The notes beneath the pieces were generated by a model. That model was not told where the DNA came from and made no database searches. It worked only from the letters and a program-made list of their open reading frames with translations. Below are positions 51,001 to 60,600 of a stretch of 64,000 nt of DNA, in pieces (position 1 is the stretch's first letter; the number at the start of each line of letters is the position of its first letter). The position numbers and the translations under genes are program-made. Source of the stretch: JBAZHE01 sp964547855 (GTDB lineage: Bacteria; Patescibacteriota; Patescibacteriia; Patescibacteriales; WJLG01); assembly GCA_964547855.1 (NCBI GenBank), contig CAZJPG010000003.1:1-64000 (forward strand), in the 5' to 3' direction.

Positions 51001-54000
51001 CAGACGGCCGATCTTCGGCCACAGTATAGACAACCTCCAAATATGGTCGAGCGGTGCTGGTGGCCGAATCGTTAGAATAGAATTTGATGAGATTCTTCTT
51101 GTCGCCAGAGAAACCAAGAGGAGAGTCCTCCAAATCATGCCCTTCCCTAATACCCAACTCCGTCCAGCCGGAAGGATTTATCCAGCTTTGGCCGGTAGAG
51201 TTCAAATCGAGATATATCCTCCCCTTCTGGCACAAGGACGCGCAAGAAGAACCGTCAAAGACGTCGCCTCCAATGATATCGCCGATGGCGTCATAATCGC
51301 CGTTCGACAAAGAGCTGGTAGCTGATTGATATCCGCGCACCACCGAATAATAATTTTTAGTATCGTCGTTCTGAGATTGACCACTACTAATATAGACAGA
51401 GACGGAAGAAGACGAGATGTCTATGTCTTCCGGCAAGGACCTGGTGTCGAAAGACAGGAAGCCGCGGGATATATACCACTGATTGGAATAGATGCCTGAA
51501 CCGACCTCGATCTCATCGAAGCCGTATGAAGCGGTGCCAGAACCGGCGTTGTGCGTAAGGGCCCAAGTTGAACCGTTGTCTATATATACATGTCCATCGC
51601 CGGAGGACGAAACATATTGGATAGAAGCGTCCGTATAGACCGGATAATTAGCCTTAATTAGCCACTCGACCGGCAGAAGTTTTACAAGATGTATGCCGTC
51701 GTCCTTCAACTCATATCTTATCTCTATGCCTATGCTATCACTGCCCGAAGAACTGGATACGGAATCCCAGGCCATTGGGGGCAGGATGCGGAAAGCCGAA
51801 GACGTGGCATCGGCGAATACGATATCGGCCGCCGCGGAGGAGACGATCTCTTTCTCTTGGCTAAGATATTTTCCGCCTATCAACAAATCCAAAGAATCCG
51901 GAGAGCTCAGTTTGAAATCCAATTCATAGTATTTCCGATCGGAAAGATCGCCCAAGTCCTTCAAGTCGTTTATGACCGCCTCTTTGCGGAATACGCCACC
52001 CAAGGAGTATTCGACATCGACGGCTTCCGAAAGGTTGCCTGCCGATGACAAGGAGATGCTTCGGCCGGCGTTCATCAAGGTGGCCGACCCATCGTCGCCC
52101 AAGAAGGCGGTCTTGTCCCCTAAAGACTCCAAACTGCCGCCGATCATCCTCTTTTTTTCCAAAACAGGCTCGGAATATACGTCTCTCTTGGCATCATAAT
52201 CCAAAATATCGCCGGAGTATATTCTGGTCATTTTAATTCTCTTACCGTCTTCGCCATAACCCACAAGATAGGTTTGGGAATCGGCTGTGGCCTCTTGAAT
52301 CAGTTCTTGCGGCTCATATAGCATTACCGACCTGTCAGACTTGGTCATGGCCAGCCCTTCGGCCACGAGCCTTTCAGAAGAAAGCTCGCCACCTCCGGAT
52401 TGAGAAGAAAGCGGCTCTCCGGCCGGCAGGGCACCGACGGTCTTCTTATTCACTAAACGATACAATTTGGCCGGGTCATAGATATCGAAGCTCTGCGTTC
52501 CGTTGGCGAAGTCTTTGTATATGACCTGTTCTTGCGGATTGTAGTTGATCTCGTTTACCAAATACTCCCAGTCGCCCCCCGCCTCCCTTTGTGCCACCCT
52601 TTCTGGCAGACCGGCGATGTTATATTCATATCTGATTTCGGAACCATCGGGATACGACAATTGCGAAAGGTTACCCTGGATATTGTATTCATATTCTGTG
52701 ACGAAAGACTCACCTTTTATATTTTTCTCCTCTTGGGAGACTAAACCGTTGTTATTATAAGCATAGAACACTACAACGCCAGTGGATGTGGCTTCGCAAA
52801 GTCTGCCAATGCCATTGACGCAAGAGTCGTAAGCATAGGCATTCTCAGTGCCGGACTGGCCAGAATAATCCTCGCTCGTCAGACGATTCAGGTCGTCATA
52901 GGCATAGGCGACATCCTGACCCTTATCATCTTTTTTCGACGTCAGATTGCCGGAATCATCATAAGCAAAGGTGGTGCTGGCGAAATAACTGTCAGCTGGA
53001 TCGTGCAAATCCTCCGACTTCAGCAGGCGTCCAAGGCCGTCGTAGGTGAAATTACGGACATTGTCCAAGGCGTCTTCGATCACTATCAGGTTGCCAGCAA
53101 GGTCATAGCCATAGCCGGTAGAATATGTCTCTCCGGAATTGTGCTCATCGACTTGGACCAAATTGCCCCTGGAATCGTAATAAAAATCCTTTTCTTTTCC
53201 TTCGGGGTCGACGACTGTCTTTTGCCAATCGTCATAAGAGATAGTCGTGGTGCCGACGGAATTGACTACGGATAAGGTGCGACCCAAGGGATCGTAAGAA
53301 TAACGGACTTTCAAATGCTCGGCCGGGACGACCGAAGAATAGTCCGTGGTCGAAGCGAAATACGGCAAAGTGTCGACATCGACCAATCCGCGCTGGTCGA
53401 ACGAGGTCGTCTTCACGGAATAGCTCTCTGCCCTCTCTGACTGTTTGCGGACTTGAACCACGCGGTCCAAGCCATCGACATAGCTAATAACTTTAAAATC
53501 AACTCCTGGAGCACCACCCATCTCATTATTACCAATGCTATAAAAAACACTAGTAGAAGCCTGGTTCGCGTATTCAGCCTTAATCCAAGAATTTGAAAGC
53601 TGTGAGGTGTTGGAAATGCGAACTTCGTCAATTAAGCCATACATGTAATACACCATAAAACCACTATGTCTCATTGCTCCAATATATATATTACCATCAT
53701 CAGTATAATCACCAGAGGAGGTGGATGAAGCTGAATTACGTAAAACTCCATCGAAGAACAATCTTCCGCTATCATTTTTGTCAAACGATTGAACTATGTG
53801 ATGCCATTGATAATTTATAGATGATTCTCCACACCAACTATAATCAGTAGTATTATTGACACTCCTTGAGTCGACCGCCAAATGGCTTGCATGATTTATG
53901 TCATCAAGTATTGCATCAAAAGAAAATGTTGAATCTCCCCAATAAACAGAATCGTAAGAATTTATTATTTGATGAATACCACTCTTTAAAAAAGGATTGA

Positions 54001-57000
54001 ACCAGACAGAAACATTCCAAGTTGACGGGTTAGAACCTATTATATTAGTATCAGAACCAAGAGTCACATAGCCATTGCTACCATCAAAAGAATATGAACC
54101 CCCCATTTTTCCGTCCTTACTTGGAAATACATAGTTGCTAACAGGGGTAAAATTACCAGTCGAATCTGTTACACCACCGTTATGTGAAACAAACCTAAAA
54201 GCTGACCAAGTATTATTGCGACCATAGGTTGCGGAATTAGAATAATCAGACGCACTTTGATTTCCATAATAAATATAGAAAAAGGTATCAGTTGTACTTG
54301 ATATGAAATCAGCCTTAAAATGGAGTTCTCCGGTAGAACTAGCTTTATAACAGGAGACAACTTCTCTTGGCATTTCCGTCAAACCGTCGGATTTTGTTAT
54401 ACGAATATCCGTCCCACTGGCATTGATAGAAGAGAAAAAATCTTGACTCATCATGGAAAGATCAATATATACAGGAAAATCAATAAGATCATCATCCACG
54501 TAGTCATGGTTAATCGTTATTTTTTGTCTATATGGCCAGCTAAAATTATACCAATTAGAACCGGTCGTCTCAGTAAACATCTCGCCAGTAGCCACTTCCC
54601 CCTCTATATAATCAGTCTTTTCCACACTTCTGGGCGAAGAGGAGTCGTCATAAGAATAGGCGGTCTTGACCACTAGTCTTTTCGTGGTCGTACTCATGTC
54701 CGGCTGCTGTTCTTGTAAAACGCGCCCTAAACCGTCATACACCTTTCTCCACGTATTGCCATTAGCGTCGGTGGTGCGCTTGAGTTGACCGGAAGAATAA
54801 TCAAACTCAGTGTCGGTCACCTGATCCAAGGCGTTGGTCGTGCTGGCGACATAGAGGTGATACTGGTCATAAACGTAGTCCGTCGTCTTATCCCTGGGAT
54901 CCTTGTCCTGCGTGACCAATCCATAGGAATCATAGGTCTTTTCCGTGTCGATATAGGTCGAACCCTCCACCCACCTTTCCTCTTTGGTGAGATTGCCGTC
55001 CGTGACCGTGCCCAGGGATTGGTTGTCATAATAATATCTAAACTCACTGAATTTATCACTGTCTTGGTCCTCTGTCGTCTTGACCCATGGCAAGCCGACG
55101 ACATAGTCGGTCGTGTTCTCAACATAAGCAATCGAAGTCGAAGACAGATCAGTGCCAATGTCGGCAAAGGAGCCATCATCCAAACCGGAGACTTCTCCAT
55201 AATCGATGGCCTGAACCAGGTTGCCATAGGAATCATCGTAAGCGAAAGTCGAGGCCTTCTCTTTGTGATCACTATCGCCGTCATAGATGAAATCGGTGTT
55301 TCTGGACTGATACACAAAATCCCGACCGCTGCCCAGGTCACTATTCTCAATCCTGGAAATTGTCTTGGCGTAGAGATTGCCGTTCTTGTCATAGACCTCG
55401 GTCCTATACACATTGCCGATTTTGGATTCGTCGTCCTGGTATTCGCCGATGGTCGAACTGGACGTATCACCCTGATGATAATAGCTCAAGGTGTAATTAC
55501 CCACTGAATCAATGACTTTAACCTTCTGGAAGCCGGCAAAACGCCTATCTAACTCGTTATTATAATAATACAAGCCACCGGAATACTCATAAGTGGTCGT
55601 GGACAGGTTGTCGAGGCCATCATATATCGTCATTCTGTATAACGTAGTCAGTGGCAATGGATTCCGCGGATTCAATAGATTATTAGAAGAATCGTGGTAT
55701 TGGGCGGAATTTAAATACTCCATCGAAGCAATGGCGCCGGTGCCATAATCGATCTCGGATATCAGATCGGGGTCGGCTGGACGATTTATATACACCTCGC
55801 CAGTTGCATCGTTTACCTTATAAAGAACGTCCACCAAACCATCGCCATCCACATCCGCCAATCTCGAAGCCGCACCAAAGACACATGGCAGTGACCAGGT
55901 CGCCGACTTGTCCGACCAACCAGTGCCATCCCCTTTGTTCATGTAGACATAAGTAGTGGTCGATGTCTTTCTAAACATGTCGACCAGACCATCACCGTTT
56001 ATATCGGCCAATTCGGTTCCTACATCTTCGGAAACGCTAAAGCCCCTGAATGGCAATGGTATCGAATAGCCAGACTGATGCTCCCATCCAGACCCATCAC
56101 CTTTATTGATATATACTTTCCCAACTCCCGAATAAGGCGAATAAAGGTAATCAATAAGACCATCACCATTAATATCGGCCAACCTCGACTCCTTGAAATC
56201 GAGCTTTTCCGCTGGCAAAGACCAGCCAGCGTCCTGTGTCCAACCAGTGCCGTCCCCATCGTTGATATAGACGCCTTGAACAGATTGGCTATTCTGCACC
56301 ATATCAACCAACCCATCACCATTAACATCCACCAACCTGGCACCGACATCATTGCCATTGGAGTCGCATAGATCAATTGGCACCGAATATGAGACATCCT
56401 CGGTCCAACCGCTACCGTCGCCATTATTAATATAAACCTTTTTGGTCAAACCTGATTTGGCAGAAACAACATCGTCCAAGCCATCGCCGTCAACATCAGC
56501 CAAAAACACACCACCCCCAGCAAAATCAAAGGAGAACGAATATCCACTGGCAAGGGACCAACCAGTGCCATCCCCTTCGTTCAAATACACCTCATGATTG
56601 GAATTATTCCCTATAATAATATCTATCAAAGAATCTCCGTTCATCTCGGCCATTCTGACACCAGTATCGTCAGCCCCTTCATAGAACTCGACCGGAATAT
56701 CCCAATCACCATCAATCGCCCAGCCAGCCAGTTTAGGCTGGTAGTAAAATATATCCGCTGGCAAGGTAGTAGTTGCCGCATCCTCATCATATCCGGTCAT
56801 AGCTACACTGGAAAGCAAACTGCGATATTCATTATCACCTACATCATAGTTAAGGTTATACTGGCGAGAAATCTGACTATTAATCCTGGTTTCTATAGAC
56901 GAAACCCTCCAAGAGGTGGCGACTTCAAACCCTACATTGGTCGAAGTGGCATCATCAGCCCTTGTCTCACGCTCGAAATTAACCTCAAAGACACCATCGG

Positions 57001-57829
57001 TCGAATCATGACCAGTATAGGTTATTGTCTGAGGATAAATCTGTCCACTATCTTTATAATATTCGTATTTTATATAATTTCCATTGGTGTCGCGAACTTC
57101 TTCGAGCATCCATTTAAAAGTCGAACTGGCATTATCTGGGTCATTTTGCCTGGCAGCAGTATCGGCTCCGAATTTATATGTTTTGCCGGTCTTGTCGGTG
57201 ACCAGCCAATACGATTCATTGATATAGACATATTTAAGGAAATCACCGCTCTCAACCTTGGCGCCATACTCTGGGCTGGACGAGGTTGACACTTTTACAA
57301 GCTCACCGGACAAAGAAGAGTTGAAATAATTTTCAGTGTATAGTTTATTAATTCCTTTGCGATTAATGCGTTCTATATAGGGAATATTAATATCCCAACC
57401 ATATCCAAAAACATTGCTTTCGCTGCCTGATTGGCTATTATATATAAGCTTAAGATCTGGTTGCATTCCATTTCTGCCTGGCGGTACAGCTATCGGATAG
57501 GAAAAAATAAAAGCTCCTGTCATGGAGCTATTGCCGATATTAAGTTTAACTTCTGCCGCTTTCATTTGATTGTATGGCACTGGATTCTCTTCTGCGTCTA
57601 AAGCCATTGGGGCCGACGATGGAGCAGAAAGATCGGAAGAAAGAGATTCTGAGTCGGAAATACTTTTTTCTGTCGATAGTTCCTCGGTATCGCCACTTTC
57701 AAACAACGATTCGTCAGCGACTTCGCCATCAGACGATATCTCAGCAGCTAAAGCTGGAGATACTCCAGAAAGTAAAAAGGAAAAAATCAAAAACAGTGGA
57801 AAAAAACGCTTGGCTAATTTTAATGCCAT
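48053..57829 (-). CDS. Giant secreted RHS/YD-repeat protein with polymorphic C-terminal tip
   Basis: 3258 residues. Signal peptide (1-28, SPALAA); SpvB/TcB-like region (about 85-350, GRNGMQPDLKLIYNSQSGSE); FG-GAP repeats DINGDGLVDM (about 376-680); YD repeats; a DUF2341/LamG module (about 1093-1436); RHS/YD repeats (about 1450-1800); a DNRLRE-like domain (about 2190-2275); a fibronectin-like domain; a second DUF2341/LamG module (about 2468-2813); the RHS core (HPDHLGGTNVVTDQNG; FTGHEYDEATDLNYMRVRYQ), then NPVVNIDRDG. The last about 192 residues are the tip (YALHGTKSTKVTGAYV; DGAWQINVVITDIYDYDASA), unrecognised. The tip and the first LamG are AT-rich, the rest GC-richer. The likely immunity gene follows. 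Confidence 0.85.
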   Translation of the reverse strand: MALKLAKRFFPLFLIFSFLLSGVSPALAAEISSDGEVADESLFESGDTEELSTEKSISDSESLSSDLSAPSSAPMALDAEENPVPYNQMKAAEVKLNIGNSSMTGAFIFSYPIAVPPGRNGMQPDLKLIYNSQSGSESNVFGYGWDINIPYIERINRKGINKLYTENYFNSSLSGELVKVSTSSSPEYGAKVESGDFLKYVYINESYWLVTDKTGKTYKFGADTAARQNDPDNASSTFKWMLEEVRDTNGNYIKYEYYKDSGQIYPQTITYTGHDSTDGVFEVNFERETRADDATSTNVGFEVATSWRVSSIETRINSQISRQYNLNYDVGDNEYRSLLSSVAMTGYDEDAATTTLPADIFYYQPKLAGWAIDGDWDIPVEFYEGADDTGVRMAEMNGDSLIDIIIGNNSNHEVYLNEGDGTGWSLASGYSFSFDFAGGGVFLADVDGDGLDDVVSAKSGLTKKVYINNGDGSGWTEDVSYSVPIDLCDSNGNDVGARLVDVNGDGLVDMVQNSQSVQGVYINDGDGTGWTQDAGWSLPAEKLDFKESRLADINGDGLIDYLYSPYSGVGKVYINKGDGSGWEHQSGYSIPLPFRGFSVSEDVGTELADINGDGLVDMFRKTSTTTYVYMNKGDGTGWSDKSATWSLPCVFGAASRLADVDGDGLVDVLYKVNDATGEVYINRPADPDLISEIDYGTGAIASMEYLNSAQYHDSSNNLLNPRNPLPLTTLYRMTIYDGLDNLSTTTYEYSGGLYYYNNELDRRFAGFQKVKVIDSVGNYTLSYYHQGDTSSSTIGEYQDDESKIGNVYRTEVYDKNGNLYAKTISRIENSDLGSGRDFVYQSRNTDFIYDGDSDHKEKASTFAYDDSYGNLVQAIDYGEVSGLDDGSFADIGTDLSSTSIAYVENTTDYVVGLPWVKTTEDQDSDKFSEFRYYYDNQSLGTVTDGNLTKEERWVEGSTYIDTEKTYDSYGLVTQDKDPRDKTTDYVYDQYHLYVASTTNALDQVTDTEFDYSSGQLKRTTDANGNTWRKVYDGLGRVLQEQQPDMSTTTKRLVVKTAYSYDDSSSPRSVEKTDYIEGEVATGEMFTETTGSNWYNFSWPYRQKITINHDYVDDDLIDFPVYIDLSMMSQDFFSSINASGTDIRITKSDGLTEMPREVVSCYKASSTGELHFKADFISSTTDTFFYIYYGNQSASDYSNSATYGRNNTWSAFRFVSHNGGVTDSTGNFTPVSNYVFPSKDGKMGGSYSFDGSNGYVTLGSDTNIIGSNPSTWNVSVWFNPFLKSGIHQIINSYDSVYWGDSTFSFDAILDDINHASHLAVDSRSVNNTTDYSWCGESSINYQWHHIVQSFDKNDSGRLFFDGVLRNSASSTSSGDYTDDGNIYIGAMRHSGFMVYYMYGLIDEVRISNTSQLSNSWIKAEYANQASTSVFYSIGNNEMGGAPGVDFKVISYVDGLDRVVQVRKQSERAESYSVKTTSFDQRGLVDVDTLPYFASTTDYSSVVPAEHLKVRYSYDPLGRTLSVVNSVGTTTISYDDWQKTVVDPEGKEKDFYYDSRGNLVQVDEHNSGETYSTGYGYDLAGNLIVIEDALDNVRNFTYDGLGRLLKSEDLHDPADSYFASTTFAYDDSGNLTSKKDDKGQDVAYAYDDLNRLTSEDYSGQSGTENAYAYDSCVNGIGRLCEATSTGVVVFYAYNNNGLVSQEEKNIKGESFVTEYEYNIQGNLSQLSYPDGSEIRYEYNIAGLPERVAQREAGGDWEYLVNEINYNPQEQVIYKDFANGTQSFDIYDPAKLYRLVNKKTVGALPAGEPLSSQSGGGELSSERLVAEGLAMTKSDRSVMLYEPQELIQEATADSQTYLVGYGEDGKRIKMTRIYSGDILDYDAKRDVYSEPVLEKKRMIGGSLESLGDKTAFLGDDGSATLMNAGRSISLSSAGNLSEAVDVEYSLGGVFRKEAVINDLKDLGDLSDRKYYELDFKLSSPDSLDLLIGGKYLSQEKEIVSSAAADIVFADATSSAFRILPPMAWDSVSSSSGSDSIGIEIRYELKDDGIHLVKLLPVEWLIKANYPVYTDASIQYVSSSGDGHVYIDNGSTWALTHNAGSGTASYGFDEIEVGSGIYSNQWYISRGFLSFDTRSLPEDIDISSSSVSVYISSGQSQNDDTKNYYSVVRGYQSATSSLSNGDYDAIGDIIGGDVFDGSSCASLCQKGRIYLDLNSTGQSWINPSGWTELGIREGHDLEDSPLGFSGDKKNLIKFYSNDSATSTARPYLEVVYTVAEDRPSEPSALEVDGSLSPASTINATPEFSAIYNDPDSGDVAEHYRIQVSTSSGDWSNPVWDSGQTALSATTTVGDRCPGIDYAGPTLEEDRIYYWRIKFFDDESNEGYWSEGLGQFSLTAKSYLQDIYYEYDKVGNITKITDESETDAAKTLSLYYDDLDRLTFAVARDIPGGQSYSRGYGYDALGNIVSSSEMVANAAWYNHNWGYRLKISTSHGYLDDDLQLFPVYVDLSTLGSDFFDNVNDHGADIRITKADGITELPIEVVSISTSTETGELHFLSDSVSSTTDTDFYIYYGNPGASAYANNATYGRNAVWSGYRFVSHDGGITDSAGNFTSTNTGTTATSSGKMGSGRVFNGTSNYITIGTDSNIFGSNPGKWEMSTWVKMTDKNEYHSILSAYSSTGGDATYPGEIMFDDRSTNDDFGVDSRASGATTNYGWTQGSGIHNAWHLLSLSFDKSKSARFYYDGQRQGTASSSSSGDYTDGGSLYAGAFKYNNKMYYFLKGVLDEVRVATGTQFSAARQRAEYYDQSAPSSFLSVGDEELYTPSTTIETLYVYNGTQGSSFANPNAATAIGSNTQTYDNNGNLTSDGAWAHTWDYRDRLIQSTDGTSTIRYRYDDGVSRIQYFDGQSTTTYLNQYFSYNGATTTKNIYLGSQLIATIIADGHSTTTTYVHPDHLGGTNVVTDQNGTMTQLLDYYPFGEVRLNERWDKNDQKKKFTGHEYDEATDLNYMRVRYQSGNQGRFISQDPVVKLIGNSAAIKSKTGMSVQAYLANPQGLNGYVYANNNPVVNIDRDGNTSLSVLLFNPQKTMAQIAFWKAGIKTYLLPKGYAIASAFLNHSLAINLGNRSSDLNINSSNDNLGVIDKIQLTNEYQSKIQSAIDKYGADTNHFEHEYKDNDSVKFESDGDLNYALHGTKSTKVTGAYVDGAWQINVVITDIYDYDASAQYSNDLVGTIANNAAVVSQSAGVISNYNIKIIMPTQTVQKKK

Positions 57830-57890
57830 ACCCTTTTTGTATGTTATTTGATTAGAATAAAATTATAACATTGAAATAAAACAAAAACAA

Positions 57891-57916
57891 AAGACCGCCC
57901 AAAAAGGCGGCCCTTT
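57891..57916 (-). terminator. Terminator after rpsU
   Basis: CCGCC...GGCGG stem around CAAAAA; the minus strand continues TCTTTTGTTTTTGTTTTA. 12 bp after the rpsU stop. Confidence 0.75.
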
Positions 57917-57927
57917 GCATATGAGAA

Positions 57928-58155
57928 TTATTTCGCGCCTTCGGCGATCTTGCCGATCTTGCGCAAATAGTCTTTTTCTTTGCGAAGCTCGATGCTTTTC
58001 AAGGCATATAATTTTTGCTTGCGCTTGGTGCGACCCGGGTCATAAGCTCTTTTAGAGCGAACTACCAACAAAGTCTTACTGTTCTTAAGTCCACGATTAA
58101 AACGCCTTAAAAAAGCTTCGAAACTCTCCCCCTTCTTTCTCTTGAATTCTGTCAT
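57928..58155 (-). CDS. rpsU: 30S ribosomal protein bS21
   Basis: 75 residues, basic: MTEFKRKKGESFEAFLRRFN and KAYDPGRTKRKQKLYALKSI-like sequence (RAYDPGRTKRKQKLYALKSI), with helices of the S21 fold. One of the few genes here with a strong Shine-Dalgarno, GGAGGTG about 7 bases before ATG. Helps start translation by contacts near the anti-SD. Slightly longer than the Escherichia coli protein. Confidence 0.85.
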   Translation of the reverse strand: MTEFKRKKGESFEAFLRRFNRGLKNSKTLLVVRSKRAYDPGRTKRKQKLYALKSIELRKEKDYLRKIGKIAEGAK

Positions 58156-58211
58156 AAAAGCACCTCCAATCTAGTTTTGCACTATATAAACCTTGCGGTT
58201 CATTTTAATTA

Positions 58212-59594
58212 TTATTTCCCCTCCATTCCAGCGATCCTCTTCTCCAATTCCTGCCTGACTTTCTTATAATCAACGACTTCTTGGTTACCTGATTCCATAT
58301 CGCGGAACATTATCGTCTTATCGTTTATCTCCTTCTGTCCGATGATCAACGTCAATTTAGCGCCGATCAAATTAGCCTCCTCTAATTGATCTTTAAGACT
58401 ATCGCGAGTGAACGCCTGTTTAACGGTAAAACCGCCTTTGCGTAACTCTTCGAACAATCCCATGGCCTTGCGACGAGCGACGTCACCGAGCTGAGCGATA
58501 AAAATTATGTTCTTTTCCTCTTTTTCCAAAGGCAGACCGACCGCTTTCATTCTCATAACAGTTCTTTCGATGCCAATGGCGAAACCACAGGCAGCTGTCT
58601 GGCGTCCGCCAAAATATTCAACTAGACCATCGTAACGTCCTCCGCCACCAAGAGCCAATTCACTCTTAGCCTCCTTATCGCCTTCATCAACGGCCCAGAT
58701 CTCGAAGACCGTACCGTTATAATAATCCAATCCACGAACTAAATTAAGATTCAAATTATAAGGTATGTTCATCTCATCCAAATATTCCAGAACTCGAGTG
58801 AAACGCTTTTTGCAATCCTCGCACAAGAAGTCGACTATTGGAGGAGCTCCTTCCTTAAGAGCTATGCAAGACGGCTCCTTACAATCCAAAAGTCTTAAAG
58901 GATTCTTCTCTAATCTCTTTTTGCAATCCAGACAAAGCTTGGATCTATTACCTCTTTCTTTATAATATGCGACTAATTTCTTAACATAATCAGTGCGGCA
59001 TTGTTTACAGCCGATACTATTAACTTGAAACTCTATCGGTATCTGTAACTCACTATAAAGATTATAAGCCAAGAGCATTAGCAAAACATCGGCCACAGGA
59101 TTGGCTTCGCCAAAAATCTCGACATCGAACTGATGAGCCTGGCGATAACGCCCAGCTTGTGGTTTCTCGTGTCTAAATATCGGACCACAAGAGAACATCT
59201 TAACTGGCTGCGGCAAAGTGAACATTCCATTCTCCACATAAGCACGAACCAAACTAGGAGTGATCTCTGGTCTCATGGCAACCTTATCTCCGTTCTTATC
59301 GATAAAAGAGTACATTTCCTTTGAAACGATATCGGAAGTCTCACCAGTCGAACGGCGATACAGCTCAAGATTCTCCAATATCGGGGTCTGAATCTTTTTA
59401 AAACCATAGACGGTCGCTAAATCGTTCGCCTTTTTGATAACCAAATCCCAATATTTTCCTTCATCAAAGGTAATATCTTTCATGCCGCGCAAACGAGCGA
59501 ATTTCTCCGATATTCCTCGCGGCTTCTCCTCCTCAATTTTCTTTGACTCTCTTTTTTGCGTAGGAGCCCTTCTTACGCCTTTTCTTCTTGGCAT
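58212..59594 (-). CDS. hisS: Histidyl-tRNA synthetase with Cys-rich insert
   Basis: 460 residues. A basic N-terminal extension (about 1-35) precedes RGMKDITFDEGKYWDLVIKK. Class II motif 2 PVKMFSCGPIFRHEKPQAGRYRQ-type sequence, the histidine motifs LVRGLDYYNGTVFEIW and ALGGGGRYDGLVEYFGG, and a C-terminal anticodon domain (LTLIIGQKEINDK). The insert region has four Cys pairs, CKQC, CLDC, CKEPSC and CEDC, suggesting a zinc site not found in the model enzymes. Charges tRNA-His. 56 bp upstream of rpsU. Confidence 0.95.
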   Translation of the reverse strand: MPRRKGVRRAPTQKRESKKIEEEKPRGISEKFARLRGMKDITFDEGKYWDLVIKKANDLATVYGFKKIQTPILENLELYRRSTGETSDIVSKEMYSFIDKNGDKVAMRPEITPSLVRAYVENGMFTLPQPVKMFSCGPIFRHEKPQAGRYRQAHQFDVEIFGEANPVADVLLMLLAYNLYSELQIPIEFQVNSIGCKQCRTDYVKKLVAYYKERGNRSKLCLDCKKRLEKNPLRLLDCKEPSCIALKEGAPPIVDFLCEDCKKRFTRVLEYLDEMNIPYNLNLNLVRGLDYYNGTVFEIWAVDEGDKEAKSELALGGGGRYDGLVEYFGGRQTAACGFAIGIERTVMRMKAVGLPLEKEEKNIIFIAQLGDVARRKAMGLFEELRKGGFTVKQAFTRDSLKDQLEEANLIGAKLTLIIGQKEINDKTIMFRDMESGNQEVVDYKKVRQELEKRIAGMEGK

Positions 59595-59614
59595 AATCTA
59601 TAAAAAATAACTGA

Positions 59615-60181
59615 TTAATTTTGATACTCCGGCGTCTTGAAGACGTCGAATTTATTCAATGGCCAACCGCGAAGCATGACGCGACCAGTTATAAAACTGC
59701 TATCGACCGGACCGAAAGATCGGGAATCTTTTGAAGAATTGCGATTGTCACCCATTACAAAATATTCGCCTTTTTCCAATTGCACCTGTTCTTTGCCCAT
59801 CCCGCCGTAAGTCTTGGTAGTCTCGGGCAAATAGCTTTCGTCCAAGAAAAAACCATCCGGATTCTGATCATTATAGATCATAACCTTTCCATCTTTGATC
59901 TCGACTTTTTCTCCAGGCAGACCAATTATTCTTTTGATAAAATACTCTTGCGGATCCTTAGGATAGCGGAAAACGACGATATCTCCTCTTTTCGGTTCGG
60001 CTAAACGATAGCTTATCTCGTCTATTATTAAATACTCATGATCATGAAAATTCGGTTCCATGGAAGCTCCCTTAACGTAAAAAGGTTGAATCAAAAAATA
60101 TCTAATAGGGATGATTATCGCCAAAGAAATGACGACCACTTTAAGCAATTCTAGCACGAAAGAAAAGAAATTTTTTATCAT
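59615..60181 (-). CDS. lepB: Signal peptidase I
   Basis: 188 residues, one N-terminal span (about 8-30). Catalytic S40 in VKGASMEPNF and K83 in YFIKRIIGLPGE; box GDIVVFRYP and MGDNRNSSKDSRSFGPV complete the S26 signature. Cleaves Sec signal peptides, of which this window has many. Precedes hisS by 20 bp. Confidence 0.96.
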   Translation of the reverse strand: MIKNFFSFVLELLKVVVISLAIIIPIRYFLIQPFYVKGASMEPNFHDHEYLIIDEISYRLAEPKRGDIVVFRYPKDPQEYFIKRIIGLPGEKVEIKDGKVMIYNDQNPDGFFLDESYLPETTKTYGGMGKEQVQLEKGEYFVMGDNRNSSKDSRSFGPVDSSFITGRVMLRGWPLNKFDVFKTPEYQN

Positions 60182-60310
60182 GGTATTTTAGCAAAAAACG
60201 ATCGGGATTAGCCCGAAAGCCACCTTAAAAGCAGGCGAATTCAATATAACATCTTGTTTAAAAAAAAGCAAATCATGGCCTTTATTTGCCATAATGATAT
60301 TTTGAATACA

Positions 60311-60339
60311 AAAACCGACCTCAAAAAGAGGCCGGTTTT
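60311..60339. terminator. Terminator-like hairpin
   Basis: AAAACCGaCCTC-AAAAA-GAGGcCGGTTTT then GTTTTCCC. Just upstream of lepB; direction and partner gene not clear. Confidence 0.6.
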
Positions 60340-60554
60340 GTTTTCCCTAATGATGTTCAAATGGTTAGACAACTAAACATCATCCTGTGGATAATTATAG
60401 CAAAGCTTTAGCGGGCGGTCAACTGACAAGGTGTGGATTTCTTTGATTTATTAATTTTTATAAAAATAATTTGCTATTATTAGCAATTTAAAAAACACAA
60501 AAAACAAATTCAAGCCTTTGATTGGGGTTAAAAAGTAAAAATTATTCTGACAAC

Positions 60555-60586
60555 AAAAAAGCCCCGAAAGAAATCGGGGCTTTTTT
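60555..60586 (-). terminator. Terminator after the sigma-4/HARE gene
   Basis: AAAAAAGCCCCGA / TCGGGGCTTTTTT, 13 perfect pairs, 15 bp after the stop at 60601. Confidence 0.85.
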
Positions 60587-60600
60587 ATATATGAGAATCT

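Larger units (their letters stand above)
60182..60600. other. Non-coding gap between lepB and the sigma-4/HARE gene
   Basis: 419 bases without a gene. Contains two terminator-like hairpins (60311-60339 and 60555-60586), a small TTGCTA-TTAT-TAGCAA hairpin near 60471-60486 and a TGATGTT...AACATCA inverted repeat near 60351-60382. I see no ncRNA with a clear promoter. Confidence 0.5.

Noticed and set aside
54785..55507. Open frame of 240 residues on the plus strand
   Set aside because: Shadow of the RHS gene; repeated-gene codon bias creates long antisense frames.
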